From Sphingobacterium sp. SGG-5 (GTDB lineage: Bacteria; Bacteroidota; Bacteroidia; Sphingobacteriales; Sphingobacteriaceae): a DNA stretch of 64,000 nucleotides. Location: the NCBI RefSeq assembly GCF_011043525.1, contig NZ_JAAKGO010000007.1:213875-277874 (forward strand), written 5' to 3'. Of this stretch, positions 7,920 through 17,071 are shown one piece after another. Position 1 is the stretch's first letter. The number at the start of each line of letters is the position of its first letter. Position numbers and translations under genes: made by a program. Under the pieces are notes generated by a model that saw only the letters and a program-made list of their open reading frames with translations, ran no database searches and had not been told where the DNA came from.

Positions 7920-10019
7920 TTACAATGTCTCTTGCAGCCAAGCAAAAAACTCCCGGTGCCAGACTTGTGCATTGTGTCCCGTCAATACCCGATGGTTTTC
8001 ATCTGGAAAATAGACGAGCCTACTTTTAATGCCCTTTAGTTGTGCAGCCTGAAAAGCCTCTAATCCTTGTTCTATAGGCACTCGATAATCTTTACCCCCC
8101 TGGAAAATAAGTATGGGCGTATCCCACTTATTAATATATGTAATTGGATTAAACGTCGTATATGTCTTTTCATTGGCCTTATCCCAATACGGGCCGCCCA
8201 ATTCATGGTCTGCAAAGAATAACTCCTCAGTCGTCCCATACCATGAAGTCATATCAAACAATCCACAATGCGAGATAAAAGTCTTAAATCTTCCTTCATG
8301 TACACCGGCTAACATAAACACCGAATACCCACCGTAGCTTCCTCCTACAGCACCTAATCTATCCTTGTCTACATACGGCTCTTTGGCGATATCGTCAATC
8401 GCCGACAGATAGTCCCGGATAGACTGTCCGCCCCAATCGCCCGATATTTCCTCATTCCACGCTACGCCCCAACCGGGCATTCCACGCCTATTCGGCGCGA
8501 TCACGATATAGCCTTGAGAAGCGATAAGCTGTAAGTTCCAACGAAAAGAATAAGCTTGCGTGAGCACAGACTGTGGACCACCCTGACAATATAGCAAGGT
8601 TGGATATTTTTTACCGGGATCAAAATCGGGCGGATACACAACCCAGGAAAACAGGTCTTTACCATCTGACGCTTTTGTTGTGCGTCCTTTCACCGGTGTT
8701 TCTTTAATCGACGCATTCATGACATCATTGACGCCTGTAAGAGGCCGTAATGTCTTTGATTGGAACGAATAATGATAAATTTCGGCAGCTTGTGTCAACG
8801 TTGTAGAACTAACGATCAGCCCATCCTTCATCTCTCCAACAATTCCGGCAATATCAAATTGCCCTGCACTGACCTGTTGTATCCTCGGTAAAGACCGCAT
8901 ACGCATTGTCGACGGAATATCGACGACAAATAGCTGCACAGTGCCCTGTGTTGGTGCTGTAAAGTAGATTTTCCGATTGTCTTTGCTCCAGAAGAAAGCA
9001 TTGACTGCCCCATCCCAGTGCGCAGTAAGGTTCAATTTTTGATGCGTGCCAGCATCTCGTAAAACGATATCATTCTTGTCTGCCTCGTAACCATCGGTTT
9101 GCATGCTTAACCAGGCTAATCGCTGACCATCGGGACTGAAACTTGGGTTGGTATCATAACCATTCATACCCGTCGTGAGATTTTGGGTAGTACCGGTCGT
9201 CAGGTCATATTGATAAATATCCGTATTGGTGCTACGTGCATAAGTTTTTCCAAAGCTTTTCTTGCAAACATATAAGATAGACTTGCTGTCAGGAGCCCAT
9301 ACAAAGTCTTCCGACCCGCCAAAAGGCATTTGTGGAGAATAAAAAGGTTCTTTCCCCATGATATCTTTCACCTCGCTTATCTTACCATCGACATAACGAG
9401 CAACAAAGGGATGGTTAAAGCGTCCATCATTAAATTTATCCCAATGACGGTAATCCAGGTCGTCATAAATGTACGCGTCGGATTTGGGTATATCTTTGTA
9501 TTTATCTACGCTATGAAAATTCTTTATTAACACAGCTTGGCTATACAGTATATATTGTCCATTCGGGGAAAATTTCACATTCTCCAAGCCGCCTTCGACA
9601 TTGGTAAGCTGAACAGGGTCTCCGACATGTATATTTTTCTTCCACAACTGCCCACCCAGGAGATAAATGACATCACCGTTATTGTCTATCCGCACCACAG
9701 ACTCCGCTCCTTTGGTTGTTGTCAATTGGACAGGATTTCCCGTTGGAAGGGGCAAAGCATATAGATTTTTTTCGGATGTATTGTCTTCAAAGGAATAGCG
9801 GGAGACACTGTACACCACAAAGGATCCGTCGGCAGCCATCCCTTCAGCGGACACACGTCCCAATTTCCATAAAGTTTCGGGCGATAAAGGTTGTGCCGAG
9901 AGACTCTGCTTTATTTTTTCTCTTATTAAGGATTGCTCAATTATTCGTTCGGGCACACGTTGACCAAAAGAGAAAGGATTTATCATAAATATGAGGGCTA
10001 ATAGGGATAATCTATGCAT
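7920..10019 (-). CDS. S9 family serine peptidase (dipeptidyl/acylaminoacyl peptidase type)
   Basis: 699 residues. A signal peptide (MHRLSLLALIFMINPFSFGQ) leads to a beta-propeller with repeated WxPDS and FSPDG elements (residues about 40-430), then an alpha/beta hydrolase domain. The catalytic triad is visible as Ser561 (GGSYGGYS), Asp644 (GGKDYRVP) and His676 (ENHRV). It probably removes dipeptides or acylated residues from peptides in the periplasm. It stands alone: the symporter gene upstream on the same strand is 241 bases away, across a repeat patch. Confidence 0.92.
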   Translation of the reverse strand: MHRLSLLALIFMINPFSFGQRVPERIIEQSLIREKIKQSLSAQPLSPETLWKLGRVSAEGMAADGSFVVYSVSRYSFEDNTSEKNLYALPLPTGNPVQLTTTKGAESVVRIDNNGDVIYLLGGQLWKKNIHVGDPVQLTNVEGGLENVKFSPNGQYILYSQAVLIKNFHSVDKYKDIPKSDAYIYDDLDYRHWDKFNDGRFNHPFVARYVDGKISEVKDIMGKEPFYSPQMPFGGSEDFVWAPDSKSILYVCKKSFGKTYARSTNTDIYQYDLTTGTTQNLTTGMNGYDTNPSFSPDGQRLAWLSMQTDGYEADKNDIVLRDAGTHQKLNLTAHWDGAVNAFFWSKDNRKIYFTAPTQGTVQLFVVDIPSTMRMRSLPRIQQVSAGQFDIAGIVGEMKDGLIVSSTTLTQAAEIYHYSFQSKTLRPLTGVNDVMNASIKETPVKGRTTKASDGKDLFSWVVYPPDFDPGKKYPTLLYCQGGPQSVLTQAYSFRWNLQLIASQGYIVIAPNRRGMPGWGVAWNEEISGDWGGQSIRDYLSAIDDIAKEPYVDKDRLGAVGGSYGGYSVFMLAGVHEGRFKTFISHCGLFDMTSWYGTTEELFFADHELGGPYWDKANEKTYTTFNPITYINKWDTPILIFQGGKDYRVPIEQGLEAFQAAQLKGIKSRLVYFPDENHRVLTGHNAQVWHREFFAWLQETL

Positions 10020-10147
10020 AATCTAATCTTTATACCTGTCGCAAGATAAGAAATATTGAGGTAATACAATATTGCAAAAACCGACGAAATCATTATCTCT
10101 ATATACCAACTTAAGTAACGCTTCGAAGCGGATTCGACGCTGGTTGG

Positions 10148-10254
10148 GTCACGTTCACCTTGAGTCAGATCGGATTCAACTCTAGTCAGATTGCTTTTGA
10201 CTCAAGGTAGGTCACGTCTACCTTGAGTCAGATCGGATTCGACTTTAGTCAGAT
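10148..10254. repeat. Direct and inverted repeat patch between dctA and the S9 peptidase gene
   Basis: Two 44-base direct copies, 10148-10191 and 10211-10254, match at 40 of 44 positions. Between and inside them a perfect 13-bp inverted repeat, TGACTCAAGGTAG (10198-10210) and CTACCTTGAGTCA (10218-10230), encloses a 7-base loop. A partial extra copy of CGGATTCGAC lies near 10129. There is no T-run, so it is not a classical terminator; it sits immediately 3' of the dctA stop codon and may stabilise or end that message. Confidence 0.7.
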
Positions 10255-10260
10255 CGGGAG

Positions 10261-11544
10261 TTATTCATTCAATGCCTTATCCAATTGCTCTTTATCCAGT
10301 TGCTTTTCCCATCTGGCGACAACTATACTAGCCACTCCGTTTCCAACCAGGTTTGTCAAGGCCCGGCATTCGGACATGAAACGATCTATTCCCAGAATTA
10401 AGGTCATACCTGCGACGGGAACTTCCGGCACAATAGCGAGTGTTGCAGCTAAGGTGATAAAACCCGCTCCAGACACTCCTGCTGCTCCTTTAGAACTTAG
10501 CATAGCCACAAGCAGAAGCAATATTTCATGCTCCCAACTTAAATCAATATTACAAGCCTGAGCGATAAATAACGAGGCCAAAGTCATATAAATATTTGTT
10601 CCGTCCAGATTAAATGAATATCCTGTCGGCACGACCAATCCCACAACCGATTTAGCACAGCCTGCTTTTTCCATCTTTTGCATTAATGTAGGAAGAGCCG
10701 CTTCTGATGAGCTTGTACCTAGGACCAACAACAATTCATCTTTAATATAACGCAAGAATTTAAAAATAGAAAACCCGTTATATCGCGCTACCGCGCCAAG
10801 CACAATTAATACAAACAAGAGTGAGGTGATATAGAATGTTCCGACCAACATCCCTAAATTGGCAACCGCATCTATCCCATATTGGCCAATCGTAAAACCC
10901 ATTGCACCAAATGCCCCTATAGGTGCTGTTTTCATTAATATTTCAACGACTTTGAAGATAGGATGTGTCACAGCATGTAGGAAATCAATGACTACCTTGC
11001 TCTTGTCTGCTGTCAAGGCTAAACCTATCCCAAACAATATGGCGGCAAAAAGGACTTGTAAGATATTCTCCCCGGTGAGGGGGCTCATCATTGTTTTAGG
11101 AATAATTTCAAATACAAAACCGACAAAAGATTGTTCATGCGCTTGCGTCACATACTTGGCGATCGCACTGGCATCCAATGTCTCCGGATCGATATTCATA
11201 CCCGCCCCCGGCTTTATCACCTTACCGACAAGCAGCCCGATAACTAATGCCAAGGTAGAAAACGTAAGAAAATACATAAATGCCTTGCCCGCAACTCTCC
11301 CGACTTTTTTCATATCATTCATACCGGCGATTCCAGTAGTCACGGTCAGGAATATCACAGGCGCGATAATCATCTTGACTAACATGATAAAACCGTCTCC
11401 CAACGGTTTCATGCTCACGCCGATCTCCGGAAAGAAATGGCCTAACAAAATACCCGCTATAATGGCGACAATAACCTGAAAGTATAAAACTTGATAGATT
11501 TTCTTTTTTTTAACGAGGGGTGGTTTTAAATCGATTTGTACCAT
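10261..11544 (-). CDS. dctA: Dicarboxylate/amino acid:cation symporter (DctA-like)
   Basis: 427 residues of the DAACS family, with about eight membrane segments and two re-entrant hairpins. The first hairpin holds the serine-rich [17 protein letters not shown] motif. The substrate-binding segment reads [19 protein letters not shown], and the last conserved block is [19 protein letters not shown]. The [12 protein letters not shown] stretch and the VARWEKQLD tail resemble DctA (C4-dicarboxylate uptake) more than GltP, but glutamate/aspartate transport cannot be excluded. It is probably a single-gene unit, divergent from the ABC exporter operon across 132 AT-rich bases. Confidence 0.88.
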   Translation of the reverse strand: MVQIDLKPPLVKKKKIYQVLYFQVIVAIIAGILLGHFFPEIGVSMKPLGDGFIMLVKMIIAPVIFLTVTTGIAGMNDMKKVGRVAGKAFMYFLTFSTLALVIGLLVGKVIKPGAGMNIDPETLDASAIAKYVTQAHEQSFVGFVFEIIPKTMMSPLTGENILQVLFAAILFGIGLALTADKSKVVIDFLHAVTHPIFKVVEILMKTAPIGAFGAMGFTIGQYGIDAVANLGMLVGTFYITSLLFVLIVLGAVARYNGFSIFKFLRYIKDELLLVLGTSSSEAALPTLMQKMEKAGCAKSVVGLVVPTGYSFNLDGTNIYMTLASLFIAQACNIDLSWEHEILLLLVAMLSSKGAAGVSGAGFITLAATLAIVPEVPVAGMTLILGIDRFMSECRALTNLVGNGVASIVVARWEKQLDKEQLDKALNE

Positions 11545-11676
11545 TTGGTTTCTGTTACTATTATAAAAGGCCTAAAATTAGAAAATTATTTGTAAAAAAA
11601 TGTTAAATATATTGACACCGTTTTTTTTGATTTTTAACTTCGATCATCTTTTAATTTCTTATTAAAATCATTTTTT

Positions 11677-12816
11677 ATGTCAACCAACGTAAACAAGCTA
11701 AAATTAGTTTTATGGAGTGTTCTATTGATGGCTTTTGTTCGGGTAGATGCTCAAAGTGTGCAATTATACACTACTTATCCAAAGATTACGGTTTCTCCGG
11801 GAGAAGTCGTCGAGTATAATATAGAGTTGATTAATAATAGCAGCGCAATCAAGACGAGCGAAATTGCCGTAGAGGCTCTGCCTAAAGAATGGCATTACGA
11901 GCTCAAATCAGGCAACTACACCGTAGATCGGGTATCCGTGTTGCCAAAAGACCGAAAGACCTTGAACTTACGTGTGTTTATGTCGGGCAAGCAATCGAAA
12001 GGTTCGCACACATTTTATGTTTCAGCCAAAGGTCAGTATAGATTACCGCTAACTGTTAACATCGATAAAGACGGTATATCGATAGGTGAACTATCTTCAA
12101 AGCAAACTAATATGGAAGGGGCAGCCAATTCGACTTTTACCTACAACGCGACTTTGTTTAACCGTTCGTCTGAAAGCCAGGTATATGCGCTCTCGGCGAA
12201 TACCGAAGAAGGATGGGGTGTGGTTTTTAAATCCGCTGGAAAACAAGTCAGTTCCGTCAATGTCGATCCCAATCAACGTCAGGATATTTTGGTTGAAATC
12301 AATGCTCCTGAAGGTACAAAAAAAGGATCTTATAAAATACCTGTTCGTGCTACGAGTAGCACAGGACAGTCTGAAATTGTTTTTGATATCGTTGTAACAG
12401 GTTCTTACAAGCTCGAACTCACAACATCTTCAGGACGATTGAATTTTGATGCCAATGCCGGTTCGACACATAAACAGCAGCTCATCGTCAAAAACACAGG
12501 CAGCTCAGACATCAACCAGATCAACTTCTCTTCGGAAGCGCCAAGTCATTGGGAAGTCGTATTTGAACCCGCGCGGATAAATACAATCAAAGCCGGAGAA
12601 ACGGCCAATATTAACGCAACGGTAAAACCACCTAAAAATGTGATGGCTGGTGATTATATGGTAACCTTTTCTGCCAAATCCAGTGACGCAAGTGCAAAAA
12701 GCCAATTCCGCGTAACGGTAGAAACCTCCTTATTAAGTGGCTGGATCGGGCTATTATTCATTATAATCGCCCTCGGAAGTGTTTATCTTTTAATTCGTAA
12801 ATATGGAAGGAGATAA
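11677..12816 (+). CDS. NEW3-domain membrane-anchored exported protein of an ABC exporter operon
   Basis: 379 residues: a signal peptide ending near VDAQS, then three immunoglobulin-like or NEW3-type beta modules with repeated SPGEVVEYNIELINNSS and AGETANINATVKPPKN patterns, and a single C-terminal membrane anchor (about residues 353-373) with a basic KYGRR tail. The bulk lies outside the cytoplasmic membrane. The GTG start of the ABC ATPase follows 2 bases after its stop, so the three genes form one operon and this protein is probably an extracytoplasmic partner of the exporter. The cargo is unknown. Confidence 0.85.
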   Translation: MSTNVNKLKLVLWSVLLMAFVRVDAQSVQLYTTYPKITVSPGEVVEYNIELINNSSAIKTSEIAVEALPKEWHYELKSGNYTVDRVSVLPKDRKTLNLRVFMSGKQSKGSHTFYVSAKGQYRLPLTVNIDKDGISIGELSSKQTNMEGAANSTFTYNATLFNRSSESQVYALSANTEEGWGVVFKSAGKQVSSVNVDPNQRQDILVEINAPEGTKKGSYKIPVRATSSTGQSEIVFDIVVTGSYKLELTTSSGRLNFDANAGSTHKQQLIVKNTGSSDINQINFSSEAPSHWEVVFEPARINTIKAGETANINATVKPPKNVMAGDYMVTFSAKSSDASAKSQFRVTVETSLLSGWIGLLFIIIALGSVYLLIRKYGRR

Positions 12817-12818
12817 TC

Positions 12819-13763
12819 GTGGCTACCCCTATTATAGATATAAAAGGCCTGCATAAACAGTATGGCACATATAAAGCTGTTGACAACCTGGATCTTCAGG
12901 TTCAACAGGGTGAAATATTTGGGTTACTAGGACCGAACGGTGCGGGAAAGTCGACGACGATACTGATGATGATGGGTTTGAGTGAGGCCTCCGCCGGCCA
13001 TATTTCTATCGCTGGCATAGACCCACAACGTAACCCTATAGATGTAAAAAAAGTCATCGGCTACCTCCCGGACAATATAGGCTTCTACGAACAGCGATCT
13101 GGCCTAGAAAATCTCGAATTGATCGGACGGCTTAATGGGCTGTCAACCAAGGAGACCCGGCAGAGAGCACATCTCCTATTTGAAAAAGTAGGTTTACAAA
13201 ATGTGATGAATAAAAAGGTAGGGGCGTATTCGAGAGGAATGAAACAACGTCTTGGACTGGCAGAAACACTGATTAAAAAACCCAAGATTTTAATCTTGGA
13301 TGAACCTACTTTAGGATTAGATCCTAACGGGGTAAAAGAATTTTTACAACTCATCCAGGAATTGAACCGCCAGGATCAACTCACCGTGCTCCTGGCATCA
13401 CATCATCTCCATCAAGTTGAGGAAGTCTGTAACCGGGTAGGACTCTTTGTCAAAGGTAAACTTGTTGCCCAGGGCACTATCCAACAACTCGCTGATCAGC
13501 TATTTGCCCAAATGAATCCTACGGTAACCATCGAAACGAACCTGACTGATGTGCCACAGCTCGAAAACATATTACGCAGCCAAGAAAATGTCATTGCAGT
13601 GGATTTTAACGATAATCGGTTTATTATACAACATACTTATCCGAACACACTGCCTATCGTAGAAATATTTGTTAAGGCACACGTGCCTATCCATTCCTTA
13701 TTTGAACGGACGTACGGATTAGATGACATATATTCATTCTATTTTAAAGACAGTAACATATGA
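12819..13763 (+). CDS. ABC transporter ATP-binding protein
   Basis: 314 residues, with a GTG start 2 bases after the previous stop. Walker A is GPNGAGKSTT near residue 38, the signature is YSRGMKQRLGLA, Walker B is ILILDEPTLGLDP and the switch histidine is in ASHHLHQ. A C-terminal extension of about 90 residues resembles the regulatory tail of CcmA/NatA-type exporters. It supplies energy to the permease encoded next, whose start overlaps this stop by 4 bases (ATGA). Confidence 0.95.
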   Translation: MATPIIDIKGLHKQYGTYKAVDNLDLQVQQGEIFGLLGPNGAGKSTTILMMMGLSEASAGHISIAGIDPQRNPIDVKKVIGYLPDNIGFYEQRSGLENLELIGRLNGLSTKETRQRAHLLFEKVGLQNVMNKKVGAYSRGMKQRLGLAETLIKKPKILILDEPTLGLDPNGVKEFLQLIQELNRQDQLTVLLASHHLHQVEEVCNRVGLFVKGKLVAQGTIQQLADQLFAQMNPTVTIETNLTDVPQLENILRSQENVIAVDFNDNRFIIQHTYPNTLPIVEIFVKAHVPIHSLFERTYGLDDIYSFYFKDSNI

Positions 13764-14743
13764 AACTGAAACAATTCTTTAATATAAACACGGATAGCAT
13801 GAAGTCCATGGGGGTTTTGATCGACAAGGAAGTTTCAGACTATATCCGCAGCAAGAAATTTATCGTTTTGCTACTTATTGTTTTGTGCACCAGCGTTGCA
13901 TCGTTATATAGTGCGTTAACTACCTTGCGCCATAACCCGCCTTCACCGGACAGCGCACAGGCTTCGTTTTTCTTTTTGCAGGTATTTACACATTCCGATG
14001 GCACCTTACCTCCATTTCATGTCTTTATCAGCTTCTTAGGCCCCTTACTTGGGATATGCCTCGGATTCGATGCCATAAACGCGGAATATACAAACCGATC
14101 GTTGACCCGTATACTTGCTCAACCTATTGCCCGTGATGGCTTGTTAAATGCGAAGTTCATTGGCGCATTGATTATTTTGGTATTTATTTTTGCTAGCCTT
14201 ATCTGTATGACGGTCGGATTGGCTGTATTTTGGACGGGATTGACTCCTTCTTTTCATGAATGTTTGCGGCTTGGATTATTTTTATTCGTGACCGTAGCCT
14301 ATGTCGGCTTCTGGCTTAACCTTGCTCTTCTATTTTCTGTACTATGGAAACACCCGGCTACATCGGCATTAGTAAGTATTGCAGTCTGGCTGTTTTTTAT
14401 GGTTTTTTACCCGATGATTATCGGTGTAATTGCAAAAGGCATGGCACCCGGCATGTACGCATCGAATCAGGAAATACAAAGTTTTCAAAATTTTATCTTA
14501 TCTATTATGCGTCTGGCCCCAAATCAGCTGTATGAAGATGGGACTCTTGTCTTACTCATGCCAAAGGTGCGGAGTTTAAGTCCATTATCGATGGAACAAA
14601 TGCAAGGTGCTATACCCACAGCGTTACCAGTATGGGAAAGCGTAAAGGTCGTATGGACACAAGTCACTGCGTTAATAGCCAGTACGGTGATATGCTTCGC
14701 CTGTTCTTACTTTGTCTTCATGCGACGGGAAATACGAGCCTAA
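13760..14743 (+). CDS. ABC transporter permease (ABC-2 type)
   Basis: 327 residues. After a short cytoplasmic stretch with IDKEVSDYIRSKKF, about six membrane helices follow (IVLLLIVLCTSVASLYSAL; ALIILVFIFASLICMTVGLAV; ALVSIAVWLFFMVFYP; VTALIASTVICFACSYFVF) with a large extracellular loop between helices 1 and 2. The layout matches ABC-2/NosY-like permeases. A 4-base overlap with the ATPase gene supports tight co-translation. Together with the NEW3 protein it forms an exporter, or a membrane-remodelling complex, of unknown cargo. Confidence 0.92.
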   Translation: MKLKQFFNINTDSMKSMGVLIDKEVSDYIRSKKFIVLLLIVLCTSVASLYSALTTLRHNPPSPDSAQASFFFLQVFTHSDGTLPPFHVFISFLGPLLGICLGFDAINAEYTNRSLTRILAQPIARDGLLNAKFIGALIILVFIFASLICMTVGLAVFWTGLTPSFHECLRLGLFLFVTVAYVGFWLNLALLFSVLWKHPATSALVSIAVWLFFMVFYPMIIGVIAKGMAPGMYASNQEIQSFQNFILSIMRLAPNQLYEDGTLVLLMPKVRSLSPLSMEQMQGAIPTALPVWESVKVVWTQVTALIASTVICFACSYFVFMRREIRA

Positions 14744-14802
14744 GAATGCAAACAATTCCGCGGTAGGACTGTTCTTAGCTATACATCAATACGATTAAAG
14801 CT

Positions 14803-15096
14803 ATGGATAAATTAAAAAAATTCGATTTAATGACAAAGATTGCCCGTGAGCTGGAAGACGTACGGAATAGTTTCCAAGCTGTGTTGGAGAAAATCGGAAA
14901 AATTGAAGTAGATAATATCGAGTTGGGTGACAAAACTATTGAAAGCAAACTACCCGATATTTACCAGGAAACAGCAACCCAAGTAGATACTATTAAAGAC
15001 ATTCTTGATGCTTTTTTAGAAAAAACGGAAGACTTTGGAGACAAGAATAATGTAGATAAACTTCGTGAGCAACAAGAAATTAACAATTTAAAATAA
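14803..15096 (+). CDS. Small acidic helical hypothetical protein
   Basis: 97 residues, without signal peptide or membrane segment. Composition and heptad-like spacing (ELEDVRNSFQAVLEKIGKIE, TQVDTIKDILDAFLEK) point to a helical, possibly coiled-coil cytosolic protein. It lies 59 bases after the ABC permease on the same strand and before a terminator-like hairpin, so it may be the last gene of that operon. I do not recognise the family. Confidence 0.7.
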   Translation: MDKLKKFDLMTKIARELEDVRNSFQAVLEKIGKIEVDNIELGDKTIESKLPDIYQETATQVDTIKDILDAFLEKTEDFGDKNNVDKLREQQEINNLK

Positions 15097-15111
15097 ATTG
15101 TCCCTAAGTAA

Positions 15112-15158
15112 AAGACTGTCTCCTACGGTTGCCTTTGATAACCAGTAGAAGACAGTCT
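15112..15158 (+). terminator. Terminator-like hairpin after the ABC exporter operon
   Basis: AGACTGTCTCCTAC and GTAGAAGACAGTCT pair around an 18-base loop with a small internal mismatch. A T-run is weak on both strands, so termination is only likely. Confidence 0.5.
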
Positions 15159-15250
15159 CCTTAACTCAAAGCCTTATTTCTTTCTCCACATCATATATAA
15201 TGCTGTCAGATACATCGTGACAAAGCTCCTACTATGGCGTGGATTGACCA

Positions 15251-16696
15251 TTATCTTCTATCAAATTGATTCCAATTGATTTTGGTAGACAGTCTCATCA
15301 TCACGGCTAGAATAATAAATATACCGATTGTGCCAACCAATAAAGAAAAGTCCTGAAGTTGCATAAGTACGAATATAAAGCCATAAAAAAGCGTTAAGAT
15401 TCCACTGAAAAGCAGACATATTTTTTTGTCTTTAGTAATCCAATAAATAAATGCAGATATCAAGGCGGTCGTAGCTACGAACGAAATCAAGTAGCTAGTA
15501 TTGAAAACCACATGTTCACCAAAAGCCAGAAGTAGAGAATAAAATAACACCATAGCACAGCCGATCAATATGTACTGAATGATATGGATATGTCGCTTTT
15601 TAATAATTTCTGTGAAAAATAACGATGAAAATGTAAGCAAAATGACCAATAATCCATACTTTGCAACACGGGTAGTTTGCTGGTAATTATTGATAGCTTC
15701 CAAAAAATTCACTTGTACCATATCTTTTTCGGTTGCACGAACTTGGTTGTCGGTCGAAGGAACCACTGTATCTTCTACAATTTCATAATTGTTCACAATC
15801 TGGTATAATGCCCCTTTGTGATTAGCCCATTGATGAGGGAACTTACGGTCAAAACTTGGAATGTTCCATTCTGCTCTAAATTCATTCAAGTTTACATCCC
15901 TATTCTCCGGCAAATAAGATCCGTTGAAACTAGGATTACTCCACTTCCCTTCCACTAAGATCTGATTTTGGTCGGCTAAAGGAAATACATTCAAAGATTT
16001 TGACCCGCGCAATTCATAATGTATATCAAACTTATTTACAGTAGACTGTGACGACAGATCCAGCGAGACTGACATCGTACGCTCAAACAGGTTAATAAGC
16101 GTGGTATTACCCTCAAAAGCTACGTTATGCAAACCAATTTGCATCGTCGGATTAGCCTTTAGCCCCTTCGTATCACTCATCCCAATAAAAATCTTTGCAT
16201 CAGTCCATTTTACTTTTGCAGGGTCCACGCCTAATTTCTTGAGATCAAGTTCATCAAATTCGCCAGATAAGTACAAATCTGAATTATACACCACACTTCG
16301 GTAGATTCCCCTACTCAGGTATTCTGGCTCGACCTGAGCATACACCTTCATAGACTTCGGCACAATGAAAATGTAATCTTCATCTGTCAAAGTCTCTTTC
16401 ATTATCCGTCCTTTTTCATCAGAAATATTAGAAGTATGTGGAAAATTATACGGTATTCCTATAACGGGTCCTGAAATAACTTGCGGTCCTCCCCATTTAC
16501 CTGCAATTTCTACCTTCACACTTTCATCTCTTAATTTTCGCTCACTAATCAAATCCTTAACCCAGCTCATCGGAATAAGCAAGAGGAGTAATAGAATCAA
16601 AATAATCAATAGTTTTGCAATAATGGAATTGCTGATTTTTTCGAACGTAGAGACCTGCTGAGGTAGCTCTGATTCATTTTGATGTTGTGTTTTCAT
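15251..16696 (-). CDS. creD: CreD-family inner membrane protein
   Basis: About 481 residues from the ATG at 16696 (MKTQHQ); an in-frame ATG 45 bases further upstream is less likely because the family starts like this. One N-terminal membrane helix (LLIILILLLLLLIPMSWV) is followed by a large extracytoplasmic domain containing KWGGPQVISGPVIGIPY, then about six C-terminal helices. This is the CreD layout (cell envelope integrity, often downstream of the CreBC two-component system or regulated by beta-lactam stress). No regulator gene is adjacent here. Confidence 0.9.
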   Translation of the reverse strand: MKTQHQNESELPQQVSTFEKISNSIIAKLLIILILLLLLLIPMSWVKDLISERKLRDESVKVEIAGKWGGPQVISGPVIGIPYNFPHTSNISDEKGRIMKETLTDEDYIFIVPKSMKVYAQVEPEYLSRGIYRSVVYNSDLYLSGEFDELDLKKLGVDPAKVKWTDAKIFIGMSDTKGLKANPTMQIGLHNVAFEGNTTLINLFERTMSVSLDLSSQSTVNKFDIHYELRGSKSLNVFPLADQNQILVEGKWSNPSFNGSYLPENRDVNLNEFRAEWNIPSFDRKFPHQWANHKGALYQIVNNYEIVEDTVVPSTDNQVRATEKDMVQVNFLEAINNYQQTTRVAKYGLLVILLTFSSLFFTEIIKKRHIHIIQYILIGCAMVLFYSLLLAFGEHVVFNTSYLISFVATTALISAFIYWITKDKKICLLFSGILTLFYGFIFVLMQLQDFSLLVGTIGIFIILAVMMRLSTKINWNQFDRR

Positions 16697-16863
16697 TGTT
16701 ATTAAATTTAAAAATACGCCAGCACAATCTCTAAAGGACATAGCCCCAGTCCCTCTTTGAAAGTAAATATACTTTTTTCTTTTTCTTCAACATAAAAAAG
16801 ATACTGATGCTGAAACCGTTACCTTAATGTTAGCAACATCTATCTTTATTTTCTAAAAAAAAC

Positions 16864-16895
16864 TTGACATATATCATTCCAGTTCCTTATCTTTG
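16864..16895 (+). promoter_or_regulatory. Promoter of tRNA-Leu
   Basis: TTG at 16864-16866 and TATCTTTG at 16888-16895 match the Bacteroidota -33/-7 pattern with a 21-base spacer; the tRNA begins 22 bases later. Confidence 0.7.
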
Positions 16896-16917
16896 TGACA
16901 CTATAAAAATCCTAACT

Positions 16918-16999
16918 GCGGAAGTGGCGTAATTGGTAGCCGCACCAGACTTAGGATCTGGCGCCGCAAGGCGTGGGGGTTCGAGTCCCTTCTTCCGCA
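16918..16999 (+). tRNA. tRNA-Leu (anticodon UAG)
   Basis: Acceptor arms GCGGAAG and CTTCCGC pair over 7 bp, with A as discriminator. The anticodon stem CCAGA/TCTGG holds the loop CTTAGGA, giving anticodon TAG. A long variable arm (CGCCGCAAGGCG) marks a class II tRNA, as expected for leucine. The T-loop TTCGAGT is present and the CCA end is not encoded. Confidence 0.96.
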
Positions 17000-17005
17000 C
17001 TTGAT

Positions 17006-17043
17006 ATCCTCCCGACCAAAATATATCGGGAGGATTTTTATTT
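17006..17043 (+). terminator. Intrinsic terminator of tRNA-Leu
   Basis: Perfect 10-bp stem ATCCTCCCGA (17006-17015) / TCGGGAGGAT (17026-17035) followed by TTTTATTT. It separates the tRNA from the trigger factor gene that starts at 17072. Confidence 0.85.
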
Positions 17044-17071
17044 ATAATGCGAAAATAACGCGAAGAAAAGT

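Noticed and set aside
10859..11479. 206-codon plus-strand frame inside dctA
   Set aside because: It is antisense to the clear symporter gene; its hydrophobic look comes from the complementary membrane helices.
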